From Comamonadaceae bacterium UBA4962 (GTDB lineage Bacteria > Pseudomonadota > Gammaproteobacteria > Burkholderiales > Burkholderiaceae_C), in NCBI GenBank assembly GCA_002397315.1, contig DHAE01000013.1, forward strand, positions 1-64,000: 64,000 nt of DNA. Direction: 5' to 3'. Below the pieces are notes generated by a model that had not been told where the DNA came from, ran no database searches, and worked only from the letters and a program-made list of their open reading frames with translations. The position numbers were made by a program, and so were the translations under genes. Within the stretch, counting starts at the first letter, position 1. Each line of letters opens with the position of its first letter. Of the stretch, positions 52,740-63,309 are shown one piece after another.

Positions 52740-53183
52740 GGCCGGGGGCGCTTTCGTTGTGTTTCGGATACTGCAAATTCTACGGCGCGGCCCCTGCCCG
52801 GCGATGGTGCGCGTGGCCCTTTCGCGGTGCATTCCGACGTGCGATGAGGGCGCTCGCGACAAGGGGGCGAGGCCCGCGCCGACACCGCGACTGCATCGCC
52901 GACGAGCGCCCCGGCAACCGTGCGGCGCATTGTGGGGCACCGCGCGACACCTTGGAGTGCCGCAGGGTATTCGCCCGCTGCCCCGCCACGCCCGCGCGGG
53001 CTGGTCCCGTTCTTGCATGGCGGGTGCAGGCGCGCTGCGGGTGTCTGGGTGTTTACCCTGTATAGACAGCCTGGCCGCGGGACAAGAATGGGCGGGCCCG
53101 CTGCGGCGTCCGGACAGGCGTTCCGGCGGCGGCGCGGCGCGCTTTGGCTTGGGACGATGCATTCATTTTCGAGGAGCTGGACG
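52740..53183. other. 444-base divergent intergenic region between rsbR and the hut transporter
   Basis: It holds no gene I can support. On the minus strand TAGAAT at 52782-52777 is a possible -10 for rsbR, with no recognisable -35. A HutC-operator-like palindrome lies at 53057-53070, and the GAGGAG ribosome-binding site of the transporter gene at 53171-53176. The rest is GC-rich sequence without obvious structure. Confidence 0.5.
53057..53070. promoter_or_regulatory. HutC operator-like site upstream of the ABC importer operon
   Basis: CCTGTATAGACAGC matches 11 of 14 bases of the site at 56685-56698. It includes TATAGA, a possible -10 element for the importer genes, so a bound repressor would block them. 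Known HutC sites have a TGTATATACA-type core; that is family knowledge recalled from Pseudomonas. Confidence 0.55.
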
Positions 53184-54149
53184 ATGGCTGGAACGATGGC
53201 GGGCAAGGTGTCGCGGATCGCGGCGGTGGTGGGGCTGGCGGGCCTGGCGCTCGGGGCGCAGGCGCAGGAGACGAAGCTGGCATTGGGCATGTCGGGCTGG
53301 ACGGGCTTCGCGCCCCTCACGCTCGCGGACAAGGCAGGCATCTTCAAGAAGAACGGGCTGGACGTGGAACTCAAGATGATTCCGCAGAAGGACCGCCACC
53401 TGGCGCTGGCATCCAAGGCCATCCAGTGCGCGGCGACCACGGTGGAAACGCACGTGGCCTGGAACACGAACGGCGTGCCGATCGTGCAGATCTTCCAGAT
53501 GGACAAGTCGTACGGCGCCGACGGGATCGCGGTGCGCAACGACGTGAAGGGCTTCGCCGACCTGAAGGGCAAGACCGTCGCCGTGAGCGCACCGGGCACC
53601 GCGCCGTACTTCGGCCTGGCCTGGATGCTGTCGAAGAACGGCATGACGCTCAAGGACGTGAAGACCGTGTCGCTCGAGCCGCAGCCGGCCGCGCAGGCCT
53701 TCGTGTCGGGCCAGAACGATGCTGCGATGACGTACGAGCCGTACCTTTCGACGATCCGCGCCAATCCGCAGGCGGGCAAGATCCTCGCCACCACCATCGA
53801 CTACCCGATGGTGATGGACACCGTCGGCTGCGCGCCCGAGTGGCTCAAGGCGAACCCGAAGGCCGCGCAGGCGCTCACGCAGTCGTACTTCGACGCGCTG
53901 GAGATGATCAAGGCCGACCCGGCCAAGGCCAACGAGATCATGGGCGCCGCCGTCAAGCAGACGGGCGAGGCGTTCGCCAAATCGTCGGCCTACCTGCGCT
54001 GGCAGGACAAGGCCGCCAACCAGAAGTTCTTCGCGGGCGAGCTGCAGCAGTTCATGAAGGATGCCGGCGCGATCCTGCTGGAGGCGGGCGTGGTGCGCAA
54101 GCAGCCGGAGAACTTCAACGCCATGTTCGACGACAGCTTCATCAAGTGA
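53184..54149 (+). CDS. ABC transporter substrate-binding protein (NitT/TauT family), hut-linked
   Basis: A periplasmic binding protein of 321 residues. A Sec signal peptide is visible (KVSRIAAVVGLAGLALGAQAQ, cleaved after AQAQ or nearby). The mature part opens with TKLALGMSGWTGFAPLTLADKAGIFKKNGLDVEL, typical of the SsuA/NMT1-like family, followed by DLKGKTVAVSAPGTAPYFGLAWML. The ATG at 53184 has GAGGAG 7 bases upstream. It heads an importer operon that continues into hutC, and a HutC-like operator lies 114 bases before it, so the substrate is probably histidine, urocanate or a related compound; that is inference from context. Confidence 0.88.
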   Translation: MAGTMAGKVSRIAAVVGLAGLALGAQAQETKLALGMSGWTGFAPLTLADKAGIFKKNGLDVELKMIPQKDRHLALASKAIQCAATTVETHVAWNTNGVPIVQIFQMDKSYGADGIAVRNDVKGFADLKGKTVAVSAPGTAPYFGLAWMLSKNGMTLKDVKTVSLEPQPAAQAFVSGQNDAAMTYEPYLSTIRANPQAGKILATTIDYPMVMDTVGCAPEWLKANPKAAQALTQSYFDALEMIKADPAKANEIMGAAVKQTGEAFAKSSAYLRWQDKAANQKFFAGELQQFMKDAGAILLEAGVVRKQPENFNAMFDDSFIK

Positions 54150-54194
54150 TGCGTCCGCCGCCACTGCCCACGTTTCCGTCAGGAGAGCCTTGCG

Positions 54195-55064
54195 ATGAGC
54201 CGAGTGATGGGCGCCATGCCTGCTGATTCCCAACCCGGCGCGCCGGGCGCACCGGCACCCGCGGCCGTGCCTGCCGTGACGCGCCGCCGCCTGCGCCCGC
54301 TGGAGCCGGTGGCCCCGCGCACGCGCTGGCTGCTGGGCGCCGCCTTCTTCGCGCTCTTCGTGGCCGTGTGGTCGGTGGCCACGCTCGGCGGCTACGTGTC
54401 GCCCACCTTCCTGGCCAGCCCGATCACCATGGTGCAGGAGGGCTGGCTGCTGTTCACGCAGTTCGGCTTCCTGCACGACATCGGCATGACGGTGTGGCGC
54501 GTGCTGGGCGGCTTCTTCCTGGCCGCGCTGGTGGCCGTGCCCCTGGGCATCTGCATGGGGGCGCACAAGGGGGTGGAGGCGTTCCTGGAGCCCTTCGTCT
54601 CCTTCTGCCGCTACCTGCCCGCATCGGCCTTCATCCCGCTGCTCATCCTCTGGGCGGGCCTGGGCGAACTGCAGAAGCTGCTGGTGATCTTCATCGGCTC
54701 GGTGTTCCAGATCATCCTGATGGTCGCCGTCACCGTGGGCAGCGCGCGCAAGGACCTGGTCGAGGCCGCCTACACGCTGGGCGCCACGCCCACGGGCATC
54801 GTGCGCCGCGTGCTGATTCCCGGCGCCGCGCCCCACATCGCCGAGACGCTGCGGCTGGTGCTGGGCTGGGCCTGGACCTACGTGATCGTCGCCGAGCTGA
54901 TCGGCTCGTCCTCCGGCATCGGCCACATGATCACCGACAGCCAGGCGCTGCTCAACACCGGGCAGATCATCTTCGGCATCATCGTGATCGGGATCATCGG
55001 CCTGGTGTCGGACTTTCTTTTCAAGGCGGTCAACCGCCGCCTCTTCGCCTGGAGCGTCATCTGA
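54195..55064 (+). CDS. ABC transporter permease (NitT/TauT family)
   Basis: A 289-residue inner-membrane permease. A 35-residue Ala/Pro-rich cytoplasmic N-terminus precedes about six membrane segments, beginning with LLGAAFFALFVAVWSVATLGG. The EAA loop that contacts the ATPase is seen as DLVEAAYTLGATPTGIVRRVLIPGAAPHI. It starts 45 bases after the binding-protein gene, with GGAGAG upstream, and its TGA shares one base with the ATG of the ATPase gene. Confidence 0.92.
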   Translation: MSRVMGAMPADSQPGAPGAPAPAAVPAVTRRRLRPLEPVAPRTRWLLGAAFFALFVAVWSVATLGGYVSPTFLASPITMVQEGWLLFTQFGFLHDIGMTVWRVLGGFFLAALVAVPLGICMGAHKGVEAFLEPFVSFCRYLPASAFIPLLILWAGLGELQKLLVIFIGSVFQIILMVAVTVGSARKDLVEAAYTLGATPTGIVRRVLIPGAAPHIAETLRLVLGWAWTYVIVAELIGSSSGIGHMITDSQALLNTGQIIFGIIVIGIIGLVSDFLFKAVNRRLFAWSVI

Positions 55065-55843
55065 TGAGCGAGCTGTCCATACAGGGTGTCTCGCGCACCT
55101 TCACCTCGGCCAAGGGCCCGGCCACGCAGGCGCTGCTGCCGGTGGATTTCCACGTGGCCGACAACGATTTCGTCACCATCTTGGGCCCTTCCGGCTGCGG
55201 CAAGTCGACCATGCTGCGCATCGTGGCGGGGCTGGACCAGCCCACCGCCGGCCGCGTGCTGCTGGACGGCCAGCCGGTGACGGGGCCGGGCGCCGACCGC
55301 GGCATGGTGTTCCAGAGCTACACGCTGTTCCCGTGGCTCACCATCGAGCAGAACATCCGCTTCGGCCTGCGCGAGCGCGGCGTTGCCGATAGCGTGCAGA
55401 AGGAGCGGGCGGCGTATTTCATCGCCAAGGTGGGGCTGCGCGGCTTCGAGCAGCACTATCCCAAGCAGCTCTCGGGCGGCATGCAGCAGCGCACGGCCAT
55501 CGCGCGCGCGCTCGCCAACGACCCGAAGATCCTGCTGATGGACGAGCCCTTCGGTGCGCTCGACAACCAGACCCGTGTGCTCATGCAGGAACTGCTGCTG
55601 GGCATCTGGGAGGCCGAGCGCAAGACGGTGATGTTCGTCACCCACGACATCGACGAGGCGATCTTCATGGCCAACCGCGTGGCCGTGTTCAGCGCGCGGC
55701 CCGGGCGCATCAAGTCCGAGATCGCGGTCGACCTGCCGCACCCGCGGCACTACACCATCAAGACGTCGCCCGAATTCATGCAGCTCAAAGCGCGGCTGAC
55801 CGAAGAGATTCGCGCCGAGTCCATGGCCGCCGAGGCGCACTGA
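55064..55843 (+). CDS. ABC transporter ATP-binding protein (NitT/TauT family)
   Basis: A 259-residue ATPase of the importer. Walker A is GPSGCGKSTM near residue 43, the Q loop is VFQSYTLFPWLT, the signature motif is LSGGMQQRTAIARAL, Walker B is ILLMDEPFGALD, and the H loop is VTHDIDEAIF. It is coupled to the permease by a TGATG overlap and followed 44 bases later by hutC, so all four genes probably form one operon. Confidence 0.96.
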   Translation: MSELSIQGVSRTFTSAKGPATQALLPVDFHVADNDFVTILGPSGCGKSTMLRIVAGLDQPTAGRVLLDGQPVTGPGADRGMVFQSYTLFPWLTIEQNIRFGLRERGVADSVQKERAAYFIAKVGLRGFEQHYPKQLSGGMQQRTAIARALANDPKILLMDEPFGALDNQTRVLMQELLLGIWEAERKTVMFVTHDIDEAIFMANRVAVFSARPGRIKSEIAVDLPHPRHYTIKTSPEFMQLKARLTEEIRAESMAAEAH

Positions 55844-55886
55844 TGGGAGGCCGGCGACTGCTCCCTGCGCTGATAGAGTCCCGCGC

Positions 55887-56669
55887 ATGACGACGACCGC
55901 CCGCAAGCGACACCCCCGACCTGCCGGCGTTCCGGCCGCTGCCGAACCGGCGCTCGCGCTCTACCAGCAGATCAAGGACCACATCGTCCGCCGCATCCAG
56001 GACGGCTCCTGGCGCGCTGGCGACCGGCTGCCGTCCGAGAGCGAGCTGGTGCAGCAGTTCGGCATGTCGCGCATGACGGTGAACCGCGCGCTGCGCGAGC
56101 TGTCGGAGCAGGGCCGCATCGTACGCGTGGCCGGCGTCGGCAGCTTCGTGGCCGAAGACAAGCCGCAGTCCACGCTGCTGCAGATCGCCAACCTGGCCAG
56201 CGAAATCCGCCAGCGCGGCCACGACTACCGCTGCGACGTACTGACGGTGGAGCGCATTTCCGCACCACTGGACGTGGCCGCGGCGCTCGACCTGCGCACC
56301 GGCGAATCGGTCTTCCACGCGGTCTGCGTGCACCGCGAGGACGGCATGCCCGTGCAGCTGGAAGACCGCTACGTGAACCCGCGCGCGGTGCCGCAGTTCG
56401 GCGCGCAGGACTTCACGCGCATGCAGCCTTCCGAATACCTGGTGCGCAACGTGCCTTTCGACCAGCTGGAACACGTCGTCGATGCGGTGCTGCCCACGCA
56501 TGAGCAGGCGCGGCTGCTGGACATGGCGGGCGGCGATCCGTGCCTGCTGCTCACGCGCCGCACCTGGTCGCGGGGCGTGCCGGTCACCTTGGTGCGCTGC
56601 CTGCACCCGGGCTCGCGCTACCGGCTGGGCAGCCGCATCCGGGCCGACGGCCATCCGCTGGTCGGCTGA
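55887..56669 (+). CDS. hutC: Histidine utilisation repressor HutC (GntR family)
   Basis: Represses hut genes until urocanate binds. The 260-residue protein has an N-terminal winged helix of the GntR type (LYQQIKDHIVRRIQDGSWRAGDRLPSESELVQQFGMSRMTVNRALRELSEQG as one domain, about residues 24-85) and a UTRA effector domain (HDYRCDVLTVERISAPLDVAAAL ... CLLLTRRTWSRGVPVT). The HutC subgroup fits its position before hutH and hutU. Three operator-like palindromes nearby suggest that it controls the importer, itself (as the fourth gene of that operon) and hutHU. Confidence 0.94.
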   Translation: MTTTARKRHPRPAGVPAAAEPALALYQQIKDHIVRRIQDGSWRAGDRLPSESELVQQFGMSRMTVNRALRELSEQGRIVRVAGVGSFVAEDKPQSTLLQIANLASEIRQRGHDYRCDVLTVERISAPLDVAAALDLRTGESVFHAVCVHREDGMPVQLEDRYVNPRAVPQFGAQDFTRMQPSEYLVRNVPFDQLEHVVDAVLPTHEQARLLDMAGGDPCLLLTRRTWSRGVPVTLVRCLHPGSRYRLGSRIRADGHPLVG

Positions 56670-56684
56670 TCCGGTCGGGGTCGG

Positions 56685-56698
56685 CCTGTATATACAAG
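56685..56698. promoter_or_regulatory. HutC operator-like site 1 in the hutC-hutH gap
   Basis: CCTGTATATACAAG, with the TGTATATACA palindrome core, starts 16 bases after the hutC stop. It is the exact reverse complement of the site at 56768-56781, the two centres being 83 bases apart. Confidence 0.75.
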
Positions 56699-56767
56699 CT
56701 GACCGTTTCATGGTTCAATCCGCACCAGCAGCTGTGCACACCAGCCGGTGAATTTTTTGAAGATCAA

Positions 56768-56781
56768 CTTGTATATACAGG
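56768..56781. promoter_or_regulatory. HutC operator-like site 2, overlapping the hutH start region
   Basis: CTTGTATATACAGG, the exact reverse complement of site 1. It ends 8 bases before the hutH ATG and contains the AGGA that serves as the ribosome-binding site. The core TATATA may also serve as a -10 element, although that would leave a very short leader. Confidence 0.75.
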
Positions 56782-56789
56782 AATAGTCC

Positions 56790-58328
56790 ATGAGCGCCAT
56801 TCCCACCCTCGCACTGCATCCCGGCCAGGTCACGCTGGCCGAATTGCGCGCCATCGCCGCGGGCGGCACGCGGCTGTCGCTGGATGCGTCCGCGCTGCCT
56901 GCCATGCAGGCCGCCCAGGCCACGGTGGACCGCATCGTGGAAGAAGACCAGGTGGTCTACGGCATCAACACCGGCTTCGGCAAGCTCGCCAGCACCAAGA
57001 TTGCGCACGATCGGCTGGCCGAGCTGCAGCGCAACCTCGTGCTCTCGCACAGCGTGGGCACCGGCGATCCGTTGCCGGACGACGTGGTGCGCATGGTGCT
57101 GGCCACCAAGGCCGTCAGCCTGGCGCGCGGCCACTCGGGCGTGCGCCCGGCGCTGGTCGACGCGCTGCTGGCGCTGGCGAATGCCGACGTGCTGCCGGTG
57201 ATTCCCGCCAAGGGCTCGGTGGGTGCTTCCGGCGATCTCGCACCGCTCGCGCACCTGGCCTGCGTGCTGATCGGGGAGGGCGCCGCCAAGGTGGACGGCA
57301 AGGTCGTCTCCGGCCGCGAGGCCATGGCCGCGATCGGGCTCGAGCCTTTCGTGCTCGGCCCGAAAGAGGGGCTGGCGTTGCTCAACGGCACGCAGGTTTC
57401 CACCGCGCTCGCACTGGCGGGCCTGTTCGCGGCCGAGAGCGTGTTCGCCGCCGGCCTGGTCGCGGGCTGCCTGACGCTGGAGGCGATCAAGGGCTCGGTC
57501 AAGCCGTTCGATGCGCGCATCCACGCAGCGCGCGGGCAGGCCGGGCAGATCGCCGTGGCCGCCGCCGTGCGCGCACTGCTGGAAGGCAGCGCCATCGACA
57601 CCTCGCACCCGAATTGCGGCCGCGTGCAGGACCCGTACTCGATCCGCTGCGTGCCCCAGGTGATGGGGGCCTGCCTCGACAACCTGGCGCATGCCGCCCG
57701 CGTGCTGCGCATCGAGGCCAATGCCGCATCGGACAACCCGCTCGTGTTCACCGACACGGGCGAGGTGATCTCCGGCGGCAACTTCCACGCCGAGCCCGTC
57801 GCCTTCGCAGCGGACATCATCGCGCTGGCGCTCGCCGAGATCGGCGCCATCTCCGAACGCCGCCTCGCGCTGCTGCTGGACACCGGCCTCTCGGGCCTGC
57901 CGGCCTTCCTGATCCGCGACAGCGGCGTCAACTCCGGCTTCATGATCGCGCAGGTGACGGCCGCGGCCCTCGCCGCCGAGAACCAGTGCCTGGCGCACCC
58001 GAGCAGCGTGACCAGCCTGCCCACCTCGGCCAACCAGGAGGACCACGTCTCCATGGCCACCTACGCCGCGCGGCGCCTGCTCGACATGGCGCGCAACACC
58101 GGCGTGATCGTCGGCATCGAGGCCATGGCCGCCGCGCAGGGCATGGAGTTCGACCGCAGCCTGAACAGCTCGCCGCTGATCGAGGCGCAGTTTGCCGCCG
58201 TGCGCACGCGCGTGGCCTTCCTCGAGCAGGACCGCTACCTCGCGCCCGACATCGAAGCCATGCGCCAGTGGGCGCAGCACGGCACCTGGCCGGAGGCACT
58301 CTCCGCCATCCTGCCCAGCTTCCAGTGA
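56790..58328 (+). CDS. hutH: Histidine ammonia-lyase
   Basis: Removes ammonia from L-histidine to give urocanate, the first step of histidine breakdown. The 512-residue protein has the self-processing Ala146-Ser147-Gly148 triad in GSVGASGDLAPLAH that forms the MIO cofactor, the active-site loop VVYGINTGFGKLA with its Tyr, NCGRVQDPYSIRCVPQVMG, and SDNPLVFTDTGEVISGGNFH. Length and motifs are standard. It is followed 52 bases later by hutU. Confidence 0.98.
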   Translation: MSAIPTLALHPGQVTLAELRAIAAGGTRLSLDASALPAMQAAQATVDRIVEEDQVVYGINTGFGKLASTKIAHDRLAELQRNLVLSHSVGTGDPLPDDVVRMVLATKAVSLARGHSGVRPALVDALLALANADVLPVIPAKGSVGASGDLAPLAHLACVLIGEGAAKVDGKVVSGREAMAAIGLEPFVLGPKEGLALLNGTQVSTALALAGLFAAESVFAAGLVAGCLTLEAIKGSVKPFDARIHAARGQAGQIAVAAAVRALLEGSAIDTSHPNCGRVQDPYSIRCVPQVMGACLDNLAHAARVLRIEANAASDNPLVFTDTGEVISGGNFHAEPVAFAADIIALALAEIGAISERRLALLLDTGLSGLPAFLIRDSGVNSGFMIAQVTAAALAAENQCLAHPSSVTSLPTSANQEDHVSMATYAARRLLDMARNTGVIVGIEAMAAAQGMEFDRSLNSSPLIEAQFAAVRTRVAFLEQDRYLAPDIEAMRQWAQHGTWPEALSAILPSFQ

Positions 58329-58380
58329 TCCCTTCCCCCATTCATCCATCCACAGCCCGAACGCCCCGAGGAGCGATGCC

Positions 58381-60114
<1,734 letters not shown>

Positions 60115-60177
60115 GAGAGGCTGCGGGAAAAATGGAATGCGGACGCAAACCCCGCGAAAGCGCAAAAAAGGGATGCC

Positions 60178-60198
60178 CATTCCCAATTTTTGGGAATG
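60178..60198. promoter_or_regulatory. Perfect 21-base palindrome, probable IclR-family operator
   Basis: CATTCCCAA-TTT-TTGGGAATG has 9-base perfect arms around a 3-base AT spacer, ending 41 bases before the IclR gene start. Size, symmetry and place fit an autoregulatory operator for that gene and the importer genes after it. Confidence 0.65.
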
Positions 60199-60239
60199 CG
60201 GGGGTGTGACGCGGGGCCGCTTGCTTTGATACTGCCGGC

Positions 60240-61001
60240 ATGCCCAAGAGTGCTTCGCCCGCCGCCACACCCACCGCCATACCCACCGCAGACCGTGTGC
60301 TGCAGGTGCTGGCCGTGCTGGCCCAGCAGGGCAAGGCCTCGTCGGCGCCGGAACTCATGGAGCTCACCGGCCTCGCGCGCAGCACGCTGTACCGGCAGCT
60401 CGCGCGGCTCAAGCGCTGGGGCTTCGTGCTCGAAAGCGACGGCTTCTACGCGCCCGGCCCGCTGAGCCTGCAGCTCGCCCTGGGGTTCGATCTGGCCTCG
60501 CACCTCGTGCGGCAGGCGCGCCCCGGCATGGTGGAACTCTCGCAGCAGTCGCATGAGAGCGTGGGCCTGATCCTGGCCGTGAACGACCAGGCGATCTGCC
60601 TCGACATGGTGGAGAGCCACCATTCGCTGCGCTGCTCGTTCGAGAAGGGGCGCAGCGTGCCCCTGCGCGCGGGTGCCTCGGCCAAGTGCGTGCTGGCCCA
60701 CCTGCCCGAGGCCGCGCGCGACGCCGTGCTCGATGCCCAGTGGGGGCCTGGCACGCCCGGCCGCCAGTCCGCCCGCGACGAACTCGATGCCATCCGCACG
60801 GCGGGCTTCGCGGTGAGCGAGGGCGAGGTCGACGAGGGCGTGTGGGGCTGCAGCGTGCCGCTTTTCGGCGCTTCGCGCCAGGCCGCCGGCGCGATCACGC
60901 TCATGGCGCCGATCCTGCGGGCCCAGGGCCAGGAGCAGACGCTGATCCGCATGGCGGTCGTCGCCGCCGCGCGCATCTCCCGCGAACTGGTGCTGCACTG
61001 A
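60240..61001 (+). CDS. IclR family transcriptional regulator
   Basis: A 253-residue regulator. The N-terminal winged helix (about 17-75) has TADRVLQVLAVLAQQGKASSAPELMELTGLARSTLYRQLARLKRWGF as one domain. The C-terminal IclR effector domain has ESVGLILAVNDQAICLDMVES, VPLRAGASAKCVLAHLPEAARD and GFAVSEGEVDEGVWGCSVPLFG, whose features surround the usual small-molecule pocket. It precedes an amino acid ABC importer by 60 bases on the same strand. The effector is unknown; IclR regulators commonly control catabolism of their inducer. Confidence 0.92.
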   Translation: MPKSASPAATPTAIPTADRVLQVLAVLAQQGKASSAPELMELTGLARSTLYRQLARLKRWGFVLESDGFYAPGPLSLQLALGFDLASHLVRQARPGMVELSQQSHESVGLILAVNDQAICLDMVESHHSLRCSFEKGRSVPLRAGASAKCVLAHLPEAARDAVLDAQWGPGTPGRQSARDELDAIRTAGFAVSEGEVDEGVWGCSVPLFGASRQAAGAITLMAPILRAQGQEQTLIRMAVVAAARISRELVLH

Positions 61002-61060
61002 TTCCTTCCCCGGTGTCCTTCCGTTTTTTCGTTTCCCGAACCTTGAACCGAGACCTGCCC

Positions 61061-61813
61061 ATGATGACCTTAAGCCGCCGCCTCCTTCTGACCAGCATGG
61101 CCGCCCTGGCCCTGGGGCATGCCAGCGTGCATGCCCAGGACAACGTGCTGCGCGTGGGCACCGACGCCACCTTCCCGCCCATGGAATTCGTCGAGAACGG
61201 CAAGCGCACGGGTTTCGACGTCGAACTCGTCGAGGCCGTCGGCAAGGCCCTGGGCAAGCGCGTCGAGTGGGTGGACATCGACTTCAAGGGCCTGATCCCG
61301 GGCCTGATGTCCCGGCGCTTCGACATGGCCGTCTCGGCCATCTACATCACCGACGAGCGCAAGAAGGTGGTCGATTTCACCGAGCCCTACTACGCGGGCG
61401 GCCTCGTGGCCATGGTGAAGGACGGCAACACGTCGATCCGGAAGATCGCCGACCTGGACGGCAAGAAAGTCACCGTGCAGGTGGGCACCAAGTCGGTGGC
61501 CTTCCTCACGCAGAACCACCCCAAGGTGCAGCGCGTCGAGGTCGAGAAGAACCAGGAGATGTTCAACCTCGTGGACATCGGCCGTGCCGACGCCGCCGTC
61601 ACCGGCAAGCCCGCCGCCTACCAGTATGTCCGCACGCGTCCCGGCCTGCGCGTGCTCGAAGACCAGCTCACCACCGAGGAATACGGCATGGCCCTGCGCA
61701 AGGACACGCCCGAGCTGACCCGCGCGGTGAACGGCGCCATCGCCAGGCTCAAGGCCGACGGCACCTATGCCGCCATCGAGAAGAAGTGGTTCGGCGCCCC
61801 GGCGGCCAAGTGA
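61061..61813 (+). CDS. Polar amino acid ABC transporter substrate-binding protein
   Basis: A 250-residue periplasmic binding protein of the HisJ/GlnH family. The signal peptide is SRRLLLTSMAALALGHASVHAQ. The mature domain has VLRVGTDATFPPMEFVENGKRTGFDVEL, FKGLIPGLMSRRFDMAVSAIYITDERKKVVDFTEPYY and GKKVTVQVGTKSVAFL, with the Arg and Asp residues typical for binding the alpha-carboxylate and alpha-amino groups of an amino acid. An ATG one codon later (61064) is equally possible. Confidence 0.93.
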   Translation: MMTLSRRLLLTSMAALALGHASVHAQDNVLRVGTDATFPPMEFVENGKRTGFDVELVEAVGKALGKRVEWVDIDFKGLIPGLMSRRFDMAVSAIYITDERKKVVDFTEPYYAGGLVAMVKDGNTSIRKIADLDGKKVTVQVGTKSVAFLTQNHPKVQRVEVEKNQEMFNLVDIGRADAAVTGKPAAYQYVRTRPGLRVLEDQLTTEEYGMALRKDTPELTRAVNGAIARLKADGTYAAIEKKWFGAPAAK

Positions 61814-61839
61814 ACCCGGCCCGGTGACGACCTGAAGCG

Positions 61840-62508
61840 ATGGAACTCGATTTTTCCCCCGTGTGGGCCGGCTGGCCCCAACTGCTGCAGGGCGCGGCGG
61901 TGACCGTGGAGATCACGGCCGCTTCGCTGCTGCTCGGATGCGTGATGGGCCTGCTGGTGGGCATCGGCCGCCTCAACCCGCGCAACCGCATCGTGTACGG
62001 CCTGTGCACGGCGTACGTGGCGGTCATCCGCGGCACGCCGCTGCTGGTGCAGCTGTTCATCCTGTTCTTCGGCCTGCCGCAGTTCGGCATCCTGCTGCCG
62101 GCCTTCGTGTGCGGCGTGATCGGCCTGGGCATCTACTCGGGCGCCTATGTGTCCGAGATCGTGCGCGGCGCGATCCAGTCGATCGATAAGGGGCAGATGG
62201 AGGCCGCGCGCTCCATCGGCATGTCCTCGGGCCAGGCGATGCGCAGCGTGGTGCTGCCGCAGGCGGTGGTGCGCATGATCCCGCCGCTGGGCAACGAATT
62301 CATCGCGCTGATCAAGAACTCGGCCCTGGTGTCGCTGCTCACCATCCACGACCTCATGCACGAGGGGCAGAAGATCATCAGCGTGTCGTACCGCTCGCTG
62401 GAGGTCTACCTGGCCATCGCGGTGGTGTACTTCGTCCTCACGGGGGCCACCACGCTGGTGCTGCGGCACATCGAACTGCGCCTGCGCGCCGGAGGAATGG
62501 TGCAATGA
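61840..62508 (+). CDS. Polar amino acid ABC transporter permease
   Basis: A 222-residue HisM/GlnP-type permease with about five membrane segments, opening with WPQLLQGAAVTVEITAASLLLGCVMGLLVGIGR. The family signature IRGTPLLVQLFILFFGLPQFGI and the EAA loop EAARSIGMSSGQAMRSVVLPQAVVRMIPPLGNEFI are present. It starts 26 bases after the binding-protein gene and overlaps the ATPase gene by 4 bases (ATGA). A single permease suggests a homodimeric channel. Confidence 0.95.
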   Translation: MELDFSPVWAGWPQLLQGAAVTVEITAASLLLGCVMGLLVGIGRLNPRNRIVYGLCTAYVAVIRGTPLLVQLFILFFGLPQFGILLPAFVCGVIGLGIYSGAYVSEIVRGAIQSIDKGQMEAARSIGMSSGQAMRSVVLPQAVVRMIPPLGNEFIALIKNSALVSLLTIHDLMHEGQKIISVSYRSLEVYLAIAVVYFVLTGATTLVLRHIELRLRAGGMVQ

Positions 62509-63287
62509 CGATGCCCCCCGATTCCCGGAACGCCGAACCCATCGTGCGCATCCGCGGCCTGCGCAAGGCCTACGGCGAGCATGTCGTGCTCGACGGCATC
62601 GATTTCGACGTGCAGCCGTCGCAGGTGGTGGTCGTGATCGGCCCCAGCGGCTCGGGCAAGAGCACCTTCCTGCGCTGCTGCAACGGACTCGAGGAACCGC
62701 AGGGCGGGCGCATCGACATCTGCGGCCGCACGCTGGTGGACGCCGGCCGCATGCTGCCCGACCGCGACCTCAACGCGCTGCGCGAGGAAGTGGGCATGGT
62801 GTTCCAGTCCTTCAACCTGTTCCCGCACCTTTCCGTGATCGACAACGTGACGCTGGGCCCGCGCAAGCTGCACGGCACGGCGCGCGCCGAGGCCGAGGCG
62901 CAGGCGCGCGTGCTGCTCGAGAAGGTGGGCCTCGCCCACAAGGCCGACGCCATGCCCGCGAGCCTCTCCGGCGGGCAGAAGCAGCGCGTGGCCATCGCCC
63001 GTGCGCTGGCCATGAAGCCGCGCGTGATGCTGTTCGACGAACCCACGTCGGCGCTCGACCCGGAACTGGTGGGCGAGGTGCTGCAGGTCATGAAGGTGCT
63101 CGCACGCGAGGGCATGACCATGATGGTCGTCACCCACGAAATGGACTTCGCCCGCGAGGTCGGCGACGTCGTCGTCGTGATGGACGGCGGCGGCATCATC
63201 GAATCGGGCCCGCCCGCCACCATCTTCACCAACCCGCGCCAGGAGCGCACGCGCTCGTTCCTGCAGGCCGTGCTCACGCGCACCTGA
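62505..63287 (+). CDS. Polar amino acid ABC transporter ATP-binding protein
   Basis: A 260-residue HisP/GlnQ-type ATPase. Walker A is GPSGSGKSTFLRCCNGLEEP, the Q loop is VFQSFNLFPHLSV, the signature is LSGGQKQRVAIARALA, Walker B is VMLFDEPTSALDPELVGEV, and the H loop is VTHEMDFAREV. It is coupled to the permease by ATGA and followed 22 bases later by the dioxygenase gene, probably in the same operon. Confidence 0.96.
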   Translation: MTMPPDSRNAEPIVRIRGLRKAYGEHVVLDGIDFDVQPSQVVVVIGPSGSGKSTFLRCCNGLEEPQGGRIDICGRTLVDAGRMLPDRDLNALREEVGMVFQSFNLFPHLSVIDNVTLGPRKLHGTARAEAEAQARVLLEKVGLAHKADAMPASLSGGQKQRVAIARALAMKPRVMLFDEPTSALDPELVGEVLQVMKVLAREGMTMMVVTHEMDFAREVGDVVVVMDGGGIIESGPPATIFTNPRQERTRSFLQAVLTRT

Positions 63288-63309
63288 CACCGCGATGGAG
63301 ACCGCTGCC

